A stretch of 64,000 nt of DNA, taken from assembly GCA_000697665.1 (NCBI GenBank), contig KL197709.1, positions 2,479,599 through 2,543,598 on the forward strand, read 5' to 3'. The position numbers and the translations under genes are program-made. The first letter of the stretch is position 1. Each line of letters begins with the position of its first letter. This stretch comes from Jaapia argillacea MUCL 33604. Taxonomy: Eukaryota; Basidiomycota; Agaricomycetes; Jaapiales; Jaapiaceae. Positions 1 through 11,483 of the stretch are shown one piece after another. A model generated the notes under the pieces. The model saw nothing but the letters and a program-made list of their open reading frames with translations, did no database searches and was not told the origin of the DNA.

Positions 1-43
1 ATGAGGTATCAGAATCAGCACTTTACATAGCTCGAACTCTCGT

Positions 44-1172
44 CTACGGTAATTTGCCATAGCGCCGGAGAACCCTGTCTTCGACGTCATTCCCCACCCA
101 TGAATACAGCCCTTCAGCGAATTCAAGGTTATCTCGTTCGGTTTTGAAAAGTTTGTTGTAATCCTGTGCTTGTCCTGGTGCCTGCGGAGCCGCCGATGCG
201 GCGGCGAATGGGGAGGCCATGTCACGAGAAGCATCAGCCGCTGTGAAATAGTTAGATCCGGTGCACGTTTGTTTGCATATCAGCAGACCGTATGGAATGG
301 CGAAAGCGCGGAAGTAAATGATGGTTGGGGAAAACGGGCTCACCATTTTCTCCCCCAAGGATAAGGCGATAGAGGCCATTTAGACCGAAGAAGTTGAGGA
401 AGTACCATGATAGGGATGACACCCAGCGTACATCCATATCAGGTGTCTCTATGCCGCGCTGAAGCATCGATTTGAATCCCAAAGTCAGAGGGAAGGGTAA
501 CTTTACTGCAACCGAATTCGAATTGGAGTCAAGTCCCTCAATTTCAATCGGAAAAACTCACTGAGGACGAATCCTTGGAAGAAGAAATTGATCCAACCCA
601 TGATGATCATCTGAGGAACCATCATAACCATTTGTGTCTTCATACCAGACATCATACCATCCATGGCCGCTGGGTCTGTCAGTGGGTTTGGCGGCTTGGA
701 AGGAGCATCACCCTCAGGGGGACCGTCTTTGAGATATGTTCCATCGTTGAAGGCTTTTGACAAGTGTTGGGATATAGATTTGTAGTAGGTCGGAGGTATT
801 GGGGACTTTGCTGAGGTCGCACGTAAGATTTGTGCGCGTACGAGAGCGCGTCTGTACAGCGGAAGTCCATATGTGTCAAGTGGAAGTACGGTGAACGGAG
901 GCTGCGCACTGTTCTCGAATTGCAGCTCGGGACAGTTTCTTGGGCTGGGATTGCAGTAATATGACAACATAATGTCGTAGAATGCCAACCAAAATCTGTG
1001 AAATGAAGGGTGAGTTTTCAGTTTGCCACGAAACCCACAGAACTGACCATGACCAGGGTGATTGGGAACAAGACCCAGTCGCGTATCTGGGGGTCAAGAT
1101 ACAGCGAGACTCTGGATAGCAGTGAGTGGACATCTGAGGTACATACAACGACACGTACGCATTGCTCGACAT
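44..1172 (-). CDS. EMC3: ER membrane protein complex subunit 3 (EMC3)
   Basis: EMC3 is the Oxa1/YidC-related core subunit of the ER membrane protein complex, which inserts tail-anchored and multipass proteins into the ER membrane. Spliced reading begins [20 protein letters not shown], then the first membrane helix and [16 protein letters not shown]. The family signature [20 protein letters not shown] is in the middle, and a late exon gives [20 protein letters not shown] followed by [20 protein letters not shown]. The last exon ends in a soluble tail ([15 protein letters not shown]-like, then [10 protein letters not shown]). An intron at about 1112-1158 follows the first 14 coding bases, and another at about 852-909 joins AIREQ to RALVRAQ. 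I chose the start at 1172 because the short first exon joins in frame to the conserved DPQIRDW. SLH1 diverges about 170 bp away. The assignment is secure; exon edges near the 3' end are approximate. Confidence 0.93.
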
Positions 1173-1341
1173 GGTTGCGAGAGGAATCCAGGGTGGCTGT
1201 GTCCCACGGGACCGACGCGTGCTTGACTCTGAATCTAAATCATGATCGTTGGAATCTTTCCCTCTACATAACTAATTACCGTCCAGCCGATCTGCCCATA
1301 GCGAATCCCTTTCAATCCCCCATACAAGACTTGAGCTCATC

Positions 1342-4300
1342 ATGCTAAACTTACTTGGGCACCTAGAGTTTCTGGCAGGCTCCTCCACGGACTCCTCTGA
1401 TGGGGATCGCCGACTTGTTGATGAATGGTTGAGGTCGGTATGGCTTTGCATTGATATTCACCGCTGTTGATGATCTCTTCAAGGTATCAGGCTCCCAAGA
1501 AAGGTGATACCCGTTCTCGTTTATTGATGTGGCCTTCTGACCGGGACATGTCATCGCAGGCAAGCACGTGGAAGCCGAAACACTGGAGGACGAGGAGCCC
1601 TGGGACACCGTTCTTGATGCCTTTGACAACTTCACCACCCAAGGGTCTCTTGAGACCGACTCAGTTTTGTCTAAATTGCTATCGTGCGTGTAAGCGATAT
1701 TGCCGGAATCCCCGAGTCGAGCTCTCCTTTCACAGCAAACCCAATATTCAGCAACTCCTGCCCACCGTGCAGTCAATATTAGCATCTTCCCGCCCAAATG
1801 AGGCGATATCCGAAGAGTTGGCTGAAATCATTGGATTTGAGGATATCGAGCTCGTCATGGATATTCTGACCAACAGGGAATGGCTTGCGTCTCAGGCAAG
1901 GGAGATCATACGGGCCCAACCACTTGCTCATTGCTCATTACCTTTCAACCAGCTTTCAAGCTCCCAGGCTCACGATGAGATCGAACCCGCGATGACGAAT
2001 GGAAAGGGAAAGCATAAACAAAAAGCTCATGGTGCTCAGAAACTTCCCTCCCTCTCCACTTTCTGGTTGGATTAACGTGCTTACAAGGTGCCGCTAAGAA
2101 AGATTTCAGCCTTTCTCCCGAGGCTGTCCGAATGCGAGTCGAGGAACAGCTCCGCGCAAACGCGGAGCGACCTCTGTACACAGGCGTGGCGGTATAACAA
2201 GCAACTTTATCACCTCAGCAGAATCTCATCCTTCCACTGTTCTATCCCCAGGCACCTGAGGCTGAGATCCTCCCCCATGTGTATACGTCGGCATCCATGG
2301 TCCAAGGAAACATTCTGTCTCAATATGGTAGCAAGTATCTCCTGCCAATGGGCACGACGAGACAGGAGTACGAAGTCAGTTGTTTCAGATGTCATGTGGT
2401 TCGGTTGCATATCCTGATAATGTTTAGCATTTTGAAGAAGTCATAATACCTCCCGCAAAACCTGTCCCTCCTCGCTTGACAGAGCGTCTTCTCCCCATCA
2501 CTGAACTAGACCAACTGGCTCGGGGTTGCTTTCCTGTAGGTTTCGCAAGAATGTGTATCACCGTTTAACTCTGACATGGTCCATAACGTTTGAAGGGCTA
2601 TGCTACACTTAATAGGGTACAATCAATTGTTTATCCTACTGCCTACGGCTCCAACGAGAATATACTAATTTGCGGTACGTCAACCCATAACCTGCTCACC
2701 CATCAGAGCCATTAATTTATCTGTCATCTGAATGTAGCTCCAACTGGTGCGGTCCGTATTCACCACTCTTGTCTATCTTGCAGTCCACCAATATTTTGTG
2801 ATCAATTTCTCAGGGTAAAACTGACGTAGCGATGCTTACGATCCTCCGAGTCCTTGACCAACATCGTAACAAACACTCATCAGCTCCCGTTGGGTCTACA
2901 ATAGACAGAAATTCGTTCAAGATCATCTACGTGTGAGTCTCTCTTCCTCACTCCTTCCTCCCTGTGTTTAAGTGCAAGAGCTCATCGAACCAAGGGCGCC
3001 CATGAAAGCCCTAGCCGCAGAGATCACCCGGAAACTTGGGAGGAGACTAAAATGGCTCTCAATTCTTGTGCGGGAATTGACTGGAGATATGCAGCTCACC
3101 AAAAGCGAGATCGCTGAAACACAGATTATTGTGACGACTCCGGAAAAGTGGGATGTGGTCACTAGGAAGCCAACTGGGGAAGGCGAACTGGCTTCGGTTT
3201 GTTTTCAAAAGCTCTTCTGGTCGAGTGACCGGATCTCATGAGGATGCTTTAGAGGGTCAAGCTATTAATCATCGATGAGGTGCATCTCCTTAACGAAGAA
3301 CGAGGAGCCGTGATCGAGACAATTGTTGCGAGGACCCTCCGTCAGGTTTAGTTCAAACCATATTCCGGGACGGCCTGTTACTCATTCAATCCAGGTCGAA
3401 TCCAGCCAATCCGTCATTCGAATAGTTGGACTAAGCGCTACCTTACCCAACTACATAGATGTTGCCGATTTCTTGAGGTTGGTTTGTTTTCTTCCGTCCA
3501 ACACAATCTGTAACTCACCAAGTCGTGTGTCCCAGTGTCTCTCGACATACGGGGTTGTTCTATTTCGACTCTTCCTTCCGTCCAATTCCGCTTGAGCAGC
3601 ATTTCCTCGGAGTGAAAGGGAAACCAGGCAGTCAACTATCCAAGAAGAACCTCGATCGAGTCACATATGACAAAGTCCGGGAGCTAGTCCAGCAAGGTCA
3701 TCAAGTCATGGTATTCGTCCATGCCAGGAAAGAAACTGTAAAGAGCGCTCAGGCACTGAGAGAGTCCGCTCTTGCAGATGGTTTGCTTGATGATTTTAGT
3801 TGTCAAGACCACCCTCAGTTCTCCTTCTTCCGAAAAGATATTGGTATGTCGAGGAATAAGGAGATGAAACAGCTGTTTGACGATGGGTTTGGTATTCATC
3901 ATGCTGGTATGCTCCGGTCGGATCGAAACATGATGGAACGTATGTTTGAAGCGAGAGCGATCAAGGTAATCCATTTTTATAGTCATTTGGTGAATCTGGC
4001 CGGTTGTTGACCGAGTGTCAGGTCCTTTGTTGCACTGCCACCCTTGCCTGGGGCGTGAATTTACCTGCGCATGCTGGTCAGTCCCGATATAGATCTACTC
4101 ATTCTCCCTCGCCATATTCACTCCCTTTCAATAAGTCGTCATCAAAGGAACTCAGGTTTACGATAGCTCGAAAGGATCTTTCGTCGATCTCTCCGTCCTT
4201 GACGTGCTACAAGTGTTTGGTCGTGCTGGGAGGCCCGGGTTAGAAACTAGTGGAGAAGGATATATCTGTACCACCGAGGACAAACTGACTCATTACTTGG

Positions 4301-7300
4301 ATGCTGTCATTGCACAGGTTAGTCTCGACACATTTGAGCATTCGATTCGAAGCTAATTAATTTCCCCAGAATCCCATCGAGTCCAAGTGAGCAGATATCC
4401 ACTTTCATCTTCTGACTTATTGATCATGATATCGCGCCAGGTTTACGGAAGGCATGATTGACTCCTTGAATGCAGAGATATCATTGGGAACCGTCGCCAA
4501 TGTCCATGACGGCGTCCAATGGCTCGGATACACGTACCTCTTTGTCAGGATGCGCAAGAATCCCTTCCAATACGGTACACAAGTCGTCTTTCTTCCGTCG
4601 GAGTCCATCTGACAATGATCATGCCAGGACTTTCGCGCGATGAGCCAGGAGATGATCCCAACTTGGGGAACAAACGGAGTCAACTGATTACCTTTGCCGC
4701 CCAAAAACTGGCCAAAGCGCGGATGATCGACTTTGATCCGGCAACTGGCGCCTTCACCATCAGGGATGTTGGCAGAATTGCGGCGAAGTATTACATTCGC
4801 CATTCTTCCATCGAGATCTTCAATGAACAGTTCCGTCCCCGCATGACTGAAGCCGACGTATTAGCCGTGCTTTGTATGAGCACAGAGGTCAGTTACTCCA
4901 ACGTTTGTCCTCATGTATCATCTGAAGCTTCTCTAGTTCGATCAAATTCAAGTACGAGATTCTGAGATGCAAGAGCTTGAACAGCTCTTGGAACGTGCAC
5001 CTTGCATCGTCAAGGTTCGTTTTTTTTCCAACTCACGTCGCTAGAATATCACAATTGCTCTTCATCAGGGAGGGACCGACACTAGCCAAGGGAAAGTGAA
5101 CATATTGCTTCAAGGATTCATATCTAGGGATCGTGTGGAAGATTTTGCTCTTGTGTCAGACACGGCATACGCTGCCCAAAATGGTGGCCGTATCGTCCGG
5201 GCACTTCTTGAAATCGCTATTAGCCGCAAGTGGGCCGGGGTCAGCACAGTTCTCATGGGCATCAGCAAAGCCATCGAGAAACGTATGTGGCCCTACGATC
5301 ATCCATTACACCAGTTCCCCCTCAAAGCCGACGTTTTCTACAATTTGGAGCGATGGGCCGATGATTATCCCGTAAGCGACTTGGCCTCCATGACGGCAGC
5401 GCAGCTCGGTGGACTTATCCACCTGAATGAACACCACGGATCAGCTCTCCGCGACGCCGCGAAACAATTCCCGGCCGCAAACATCACTTACGACCTCCGC
5501 CCACTTGGATATGATGTGCTAAAGATATCTGTCCACGCTGGCCGCGCTTTTAATTGGAGTTCAAAGGTGCACGGCTCAGCGGAGCCGTTCTGGTTGTGGA
5601 TAGAGGACAGCGATGGTGTTACGATTCTTCAGCTGGCACACCTTGTATTCCGACAGTCCACAGAAACTCTGGACGTCGATTTCGTGATCTCCATCCCCAA
5701 TGGCCAAGCACCCCCATCGGTGACCATTCGATTTGTCTCTGATAGATGGATTGGAGCCGAGGACGCCGTCTCTGTCCCATTGGACTCCTTGACCATGCCA
5801 ACGCACGCGCTCAGCCATACCCCGAGACTGGACCTCCCATTTCTATCCCTTTCAGCCCTTCAGTACCCGGTTCTCGAGGATTTGTTTGCTAATCGTATAC
5901 ACGGCTTCAACGCAATACAAACCCAGGTCTTCTGGAGCCTCATCTACACACGGTGGCACGCATTGGTTTGCGCTCCGACTGGATGTGGCAAATCTGTAGT
6001 GGCTGAAATACTGGCATGGTGAAGACTTCTCCACGCTGTCGTGTCTATTCTTTATAACATCCCGCATACTCTAGGAAAACTTTACAGAAAGCGAGCTCGG
6101 GATCTCTGGTTCTTATTGTTGTTCCTCGACGAAGCGTCGGTTCCGAGGCTATGGCAGAAATGCGGCCTCTGTCGAAGGTCCTGGGGATATCTATTGAATT
6201 TGCAACCGGATCGGAGATATGGTCTCAAAGAGAGGGGAAAGCCGTTCGGATAATCACGTCCACTCAACTGCTCTCTGCAGTTGCAGCCAACCCGAGTTCA
6301 TCCCTTCTTCGCACCCTTAAATTGGTCATCTGCGACAATCTCGAGCAATTGGATCCGGCCTATGAACTGGCCATCTCATTACTACGGCACGCCACGCAAA
6401 TGTACCCAACTCGATTTGTTGGTTTCTCCAATTCCGTCAACGATCCCACAGATCTTGCCGCATGGTTGGGCGTTGATCCATCAGCTCTACACGACTTCCG
6501 CCCAAGTGATCGAGACCAGTCGTTAACTTTGGCCCCCCAGACTTTTACAATTCCTCAATCAGCAGCATTGTTCAAAGCTATGGCCAAACCGGCTCATATG
6601 GCCATTAGAGCTGGCGCGGAAAACGGTTCTGCGGTCGTATTCGTACCATCTCGAGGACAATGCCGGAACGTTGCCCAAGACCTCATCACACAATGTGCTC
6701 TTGGAATGGAGACGGCGAGGGGTTATTTGCCCATTGGTTTCTCCGAGGAACAACTAGAGGACTATCTCGTCCGGTTACAAGATCGTTCACTAGTGGACAT
6801 CATCACACGAGGAGTGGGGATATTCCACGAGGGGATATCCAAACCGGACCGTACGACGATGCTTTCACTCTACGCAGAGGGGACCATCAGGGTCCTGATC
6901 GTCCCGAGAGATTCATGCTGGATACTCCCTGTTCGAGCAGCAGTTGTAGTCGTCATGGGCACACAATACTTGCACACTACTGAAGGCGATGGCTCAGAAC
7001 AACGCCAAATTCGAGATTACGGGTTGGACGAACTCGTTCGTATGCAAGGTCGAGCTGTCCGACATGGAGGAGGTTCAGGCCACTTTCATCTTTTCTGCCA
7101 AGCGGAGAGCAAAGATACGTTCGTGAGGTTTTTGGAGGATGGACTTCCGCTGGAGTCAAAGCTTTTGGAAAATGGAATGATTGAACTACAGAGTTGGTAT
7201 AAGAATCGGAGGAAGGATGGGTTGATCACTTCAAAACAGCAGGCCGTAGATGCGTTATCCTGGACGTTTTTGGCGAAACGCATTTCCAGCAACCCTGCGT

Positions 7301-7383
7301 ATTACGACGCTTCCACGAACTCAAGGAACGAGGCCTTGTCGCGGATTATCGACAAGCTGGACGAGGGGTGCACTCCACCATAA
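1342..7383 (+). CDS. SLH1: Ski2-like RNA helicase SLH1/ASCC3, with shortened C-terminus
   Basis: This is a large two-cassette DExH helicase of the Slh1/ASCC3 branch, the ribosome quality-control trigger ATPase that splits collided ribosomes. It is cut by many short introns. Cassette 1 is complete: [17 protein letters not shown] (Walker A, split by introns near 2.66-2.83 kb), [73 protein letters not shown] and a FGRAGRPG motif VI. A Sec63-type region follows (about 4.7-5.9 kb). Cassette 2 keeps [15 protein letters not shown], but its motif II reads [10 protein letters not shown], the GIHHAG motif reads GIFHEG, and motif VI reads [10 protein letters not shown]. The protein stops soon after [17 protein letters not shown], where relatives continue into a second Sec63 domain. 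DEVH plus the near-identity of cassette 1 to Slh1 rules out Brr2. The start at 1342 ([15 protein letters not shown]...) is inferred and is the least certain part. Confidence 0.9.
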
Positions 7384-7454
7384 CCCAAATTCATCCATTA
7401 CACCGACGGACGAGTATATACACATCATACAATACTGGATTCTAGCACATACAT

Positions 7455-9360
7455 CTATTTCTTCAAAAACTTCTTGAGATTCTGCAACCGTTCTCCAGCA
7501 GCCTTTAAGGTCTCTAAATCTTTGCAAAACGCGAATCGAGCAAAGCTTTCTCCAATGCTGCAATGTTCTTCGCAGTAGAACTGTACGCCGAAGTGTCAGA
7601 GAGCGGGATTCGAAGAGTTCAGGTAGACATGCTCACCTCACTGACGGGAATGGAAGATACCCCGACTTCCATGGCAATGAACCAGCAAGCTCTTATAAGG
7701 AGATCGAAGGATGAGATGGAGTAAGGATTGAAGTTAGAGAAGGCTCGTACCTGAAGTCTCTCCCACGTCCATCCAAGCTTGCAGGGAACGGATAATCATC
7801 AGGGATATCCACCTCCGAAATATCCTACACAGACAAACCAAACATATCAATACACATACACTCCTCCAAGGATAAATCACTCACCAGCAGCACGAAATAA
7901 CTTCCTTCCGGCAATGTGTACTTCATCCCAAGCCTCTCAAAGGCATTACAAAGTACCTCCCTCCTCTCCGCATACTCCGCTAACTGCTTCTCAAAGAACC
8001 CACGTTCGGTAGCTTGTTCCAATCCAGCGGCGGCAGCTTCTTGCAGGGGAGAGTTGGAGCAAAAGACTATGCGGGTTGTGGCTGCTAGAGTGGGACCGAT
8101 GATGGAAGGGGGACCGATGAGCCAGCCAACTCGCCAACCTGTGGCCGCGAATGCCTCTATTGGGAAGTGAAAGGGTGAGTCGAGAAAACCGGGAAGAAGC
8201 GAAGAAGGACGTACTGCCAGCGGAGCCAACTGTTACTGTACGATCCCACATACCAGGAAGAGTGGCGATTCGGACGTGTTCTTTATTGTCAAACACCAAG
8301 CAATCGTACTGCACCGTTCCTAGTTCAGCCTGCGTAAGTACTGAGAATATGGCGAGGCGTACCACTTCATCTGACATGACGAGTAAGTTGAATTCCTCAG
8401 CAATTGCAGCGATCTTCTCCAATTCATCTCTGGTAAACACCTTCCCAACGGGGTTGTGTGGTGTATTCACGATAATCATCTTGGTGCGTGGTGTCACAGC
8501 CCGTCTGATATGCATATGTCAACACAATCATGCGCAGGATGAGGAGAACTGAAATAAATGGGCAGACCTGAGTTCTTCGAAATCAATGGCCCAATCGTTA
8601 CTCGTGGGATGGAGCTTGGTTTTGTTGGGATGGAGGGGCACGTAGACTGGTTTACCGCCGTTGAAGGTTACAGAAGGGAGGTATTGGTCGAAGTAAGGTT
8701 CGAACATGATGACTTCGTCGCCTTGTTCGAGGAATGCTACGAACACCGAGTACTGGCCTGCACGTCGTCACATCGCAAACCATACAACAGAGAGGACGAG
8801 TAACCTGTTGAGCCCACATCTCCAGGTCAAGTAAGGCAATAGCTCACCTTCGTTCGCACCGCTGGTGACGAGGATCTCGTTTTCCGTATCAAGAGTCCTC
8901 CCAAGCGTAGGTCCGTAGAATTTACTGATAGCCTCTCGGAGACGAATACGACCTTTGGGATGCGAATAGTGATTGGCAACGACGGTGTTTAGCGCCGATT
9001 CTGCTGCCTCTGTGACCCAAGTTGGTGGGGCAAAGTTCATGTATCCTTGACCCAAATTGATACAATCAGAGGGTAGGTTGGCAGCACTACATCAATCACC
9101 ACCATCGCCGTGAGTGAGAAAGTGCAGATGAAGGTGCTGATGGATACTGACTTGAAGATGGACCAAACATCCTGGGCAAGCGCACGGCCGTCTTTCAAAC
9201 GAGAGGAGAACGGAATGAGGTTAGATCTGTCCTTGTGCTTGGAAACGCCGTTTGCTTTTGGAGCTTGTACTAGAGCCATGGTTGAGAACAAGCGAGGTAG
9301 GCGATTCAAACGCGGAATCCTTGCTCTAATTAGAGGGAGGGTGGAAAGAGCGAGAGACAT
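7455..9360 (-). CDS. BNA3: kynurenine aminotransferase (Bna3-type), mitochondrial presequence
   Basis: This is a class I/II PLP aminotransferase of the kynurenine-oxoglutarate transaminase (Bna3/KAT) group, which turns kynurenine into kynurenic acid. The N-terminus MSLALSTLPLIRARIPRLNR is rich in Ser, Leu and Arg without acidic residues, a typical mitochondrial presequence. An in-frame internal Met (MALVQAPKANG) could give a cytosolic form. Family blocks in order are INLGQGYMNF, HYSHPKGRIRLREAI, EILVTSGANEG, FEPYFDQYLPSVTFNGGKPV, IIVNTPHNPVGKVF, LLVMSDEVYD, the PLP lysine in VGSAGK joined to AFAATGWRVGWLIGP, and TLPEGSYFVLLD. The last exon ends ERLQNLKKFLKK. At least six short introns interrupt it. 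Its 3' end converges on SLH1 with only about 70 bp between the stops. Confidence 0.93.
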
Positions 9361-9488
9361 CCACTAAACAACCGAACTTGACTCAAGATGGCGCAAATTC
9401 ATGGCACGTGAGGATATAATGATCAGGTTCGGTTTGGCTCGGCCGACCCCTGACTGATTAGATTTTACCAACGCAATCAGTCAATCGC

Positions 9489-10130
9489 TCACACAGGAAT
9501 GAAGGCCGTCCACTGAGGAGTCTGTAATGCACACGCAACATAAAGGATATCGTTTTCTCTGACGATATGAGCTGCAGTATTCCCACACGATAGAGGTAAG
9601 GAGACAATGATCTGCATGCTCCGCTCAATATCCGATGTTAAAGGAAACGGGTAGCAGGTGGGCCGAAGGAGGCACTGACGACATAGATGGAAGTTTACTT
9701 CCCATCCATCAACCGAGGCTATGGGTGCGGAGGCTAGGAACAGGTCGGATGGAACAGGGACGAGCGAATGCAAGCACCAGGGTTCCGGTAGACGAGGTTC
9801 CAACCAGTTGCAGGAGGAGAATAAGTTGACCTCCAACACGACGGCATCGGGAGCTTGAGAAGGGACAGATAGGGATAAAACTCCGAGTAGAGATTCCACT
9901 CAAGCGTTTAGACGATACGAGAGAGTACGAGAGGCGTGAGACGTTGGTACGAATCAAATGGAGGCCGAGAAGGATGTCCTCTCCCGAATGTTGACTTGGT
10001 AAAGTGGCACATAGGTGAGGTCGAGAAGAACCAAACTTCCCCCTCGAGTACACCTCATCAAGCACCGAGATACATCCAACCGTGGAAGACTCGCTCTTCT
10101 GCTTTCGGGATAATTCGTGTATTCATCTAT
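9489..10130 (-). CDS. unidentified small gene, probably spliced
   Basis: I do not recognise this gene. The best coding stretch (about 9696-9898) reads ESLLGVLSLSVPSQAPDAVV and then LEVNLFSSCNWLEPRLPEPW. A likely intron (about 9617-9695, GTAAAC to TGCAG) joins DGWE to a last exon IIVSLPLSCGNTAAHIVREN that ends ALQTPQWTAFIPV. Upstream, around 9930-10065, another open stretch contains HFTKSTFGRG and FDSYQRLTPLVLSR. The link between that stretch and the main exon is unclear, because the frame changes within about 30 bases and no obvious intron fits. A possible start is the ATG at about 10128. There are no membrane segments or catalytic motifs. It sits between BNA3 and SHG1, both on the same strand. 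It could be a rapidly evolving gene or one that is decaying; boundaries are tentative. Confidence 0.4.
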
Positions 10131-10256
10131 TGCAAAGCGTATCTATCAACCAAGATACGAACCACCCTGGAGTTAGACTCGATAGAACAACGGTGGGGAT
10201 GAGATTTATCACTGGGAGGCAGACTCACCAATATGTATTTAGGAAATAGCAATGCA

Positions 10257-11170
10257 CTATGACTGGACTTCTCGGATGACATGGGTTGCATCAACATCAC
10301 GAGGGTTGGACATATCCGGAGTGACTTCTACTGGTGCTGTTATTGGTTCATCTGAAGACTTCTGACCATCGTCAACTGCAATCGGTGGGGGAGTAGGTCT
10401 GGTCACGTTATCAACTTTGTCTGAAGGAGGCTCAACTCCGTTCATCCGTACATCGAGTACGGGAGGGTCGCGAGAAATCGTAGGTGTCTCGTCTCCCGAA
10501 GAATGAGAGTCGATCTCCATATCCTGATTGTCATTGTCCTCATTGTCCTTCAGATCCGGACGTTCTGTTCGATCGAAGAACAATGAGCAAAGGAGGAGGG
10601 AGGAAGGTACAACCACTTACCAACTGGACTTGGAGATCGGGATCCTTGTCCTCGATCTTGTCGAAGCAGTCTCCGAACCGATTTACGTATGTTGGCAGAG
10701 AACGAGGGATCCGAGAGGACTCGTAGGTCAGCTACAGCCCGCTCTACCAAAGGGTACCTTTAACACCGAAGTTCATCAATCCATTGCCCTCCGAGAGGTC
10801 CTGATAAAGCTCACCTCTCCATTTCCTGCAGGAGCTCCCTATGCACGGCTTCGGGCTGCATAAACTGCATTCTTTGGTCGGAATTGAGCTTTTGGCGGGC
10901 GATATCATCGACCCTCGCCATGAAAGCCTCCACCCCATCCTACGAATCGAAGATATCTCACAACTCAATGTAACACAGATGGAAGGTAAATGCACTCACA
11001 CCTTTTTGGAACTGCGAAAGGAGTTGCCGTCGCAGACGGTCAAACTCGCCAGATTTCTTGAACCTGTCGGGCGACGGAAACCAGTTTACTACTAGTACTA
11101 CCCATTGGGAGGGCACATGCTAAGAAAACACGTACTCGTCGACTAGTTGGGTGGGGTTTTGGATGGGCAT
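10257..11170 (-). CDS. SHG1: COMPASS (Set1C) subunit Shg1/BOD1-like
   Basis: This is a small BOD1/SHG1-domain protein; yeast Shg1 is a subunit of the Set1/COMPASS histone H3K4 methyltransferase. Spliced, it begins MPIQNPTQLVDE, then across an intron FKKSGEFDRLRRQLLSQFQK, the core SHG1 motif. It continues DGVEAFMARVDDIARQKLNS, MQPEAVHRELLQEMER and a helix ending VERAVADLRVLSDPSF...VRRLLRQDRG. The C-terminal half is acidic and disordered (DNEDNDNQDMEIDSHSSGDE onwards), ending VIREVQS. The start at 11170 is supported because exon 1 ends GA before a GTACGT donor, and joining to the CGACAG acceptor restores E-F-K-K in frame. It diverges from HEM12, sharing a promoter region of about 310 bp. The domain call rests on the FKKSGEFDRLR block and overall layout. 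Confidence 0.78.
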
Positions 11171-11483
11171 GTTTGTTGAACTATATACACAAAACCATGT
11201 ACAACGGTGTGTTGGTGAGGGTCGTGGCAAGCGAGGACAGTTGGGCGCCTGCTGCCATGAACGTCTTGCGAAACCCGACGAAATCTGAGGTTGACAACCT
11301 GACCGTGGCCGGAAGGTTGGTTGATTCCCGGATATTCGATCGACGGAAGAAATGAGATAAGATCCATCCCCATTTCAGCTCTCATCGCACTATTTCCAAT
11401 CCTCCAAAATCGTTCATAAAAACCAGAGTGTAGGAGCTCTACATCTCTCTCAGGAATCCAAGGATATCCCCACAAGGGCCACA
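11171..11483. promoter_or_regulatory. shared promoter region of SHG1 and HEM12
   Basis: About 310 bp lie between the two divergent start codons. An open frame crosses it on the minus strand, but it has no recognisable protein features and I treat it as chance. I see no TATA box or named operator. Confidence 0.5.
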
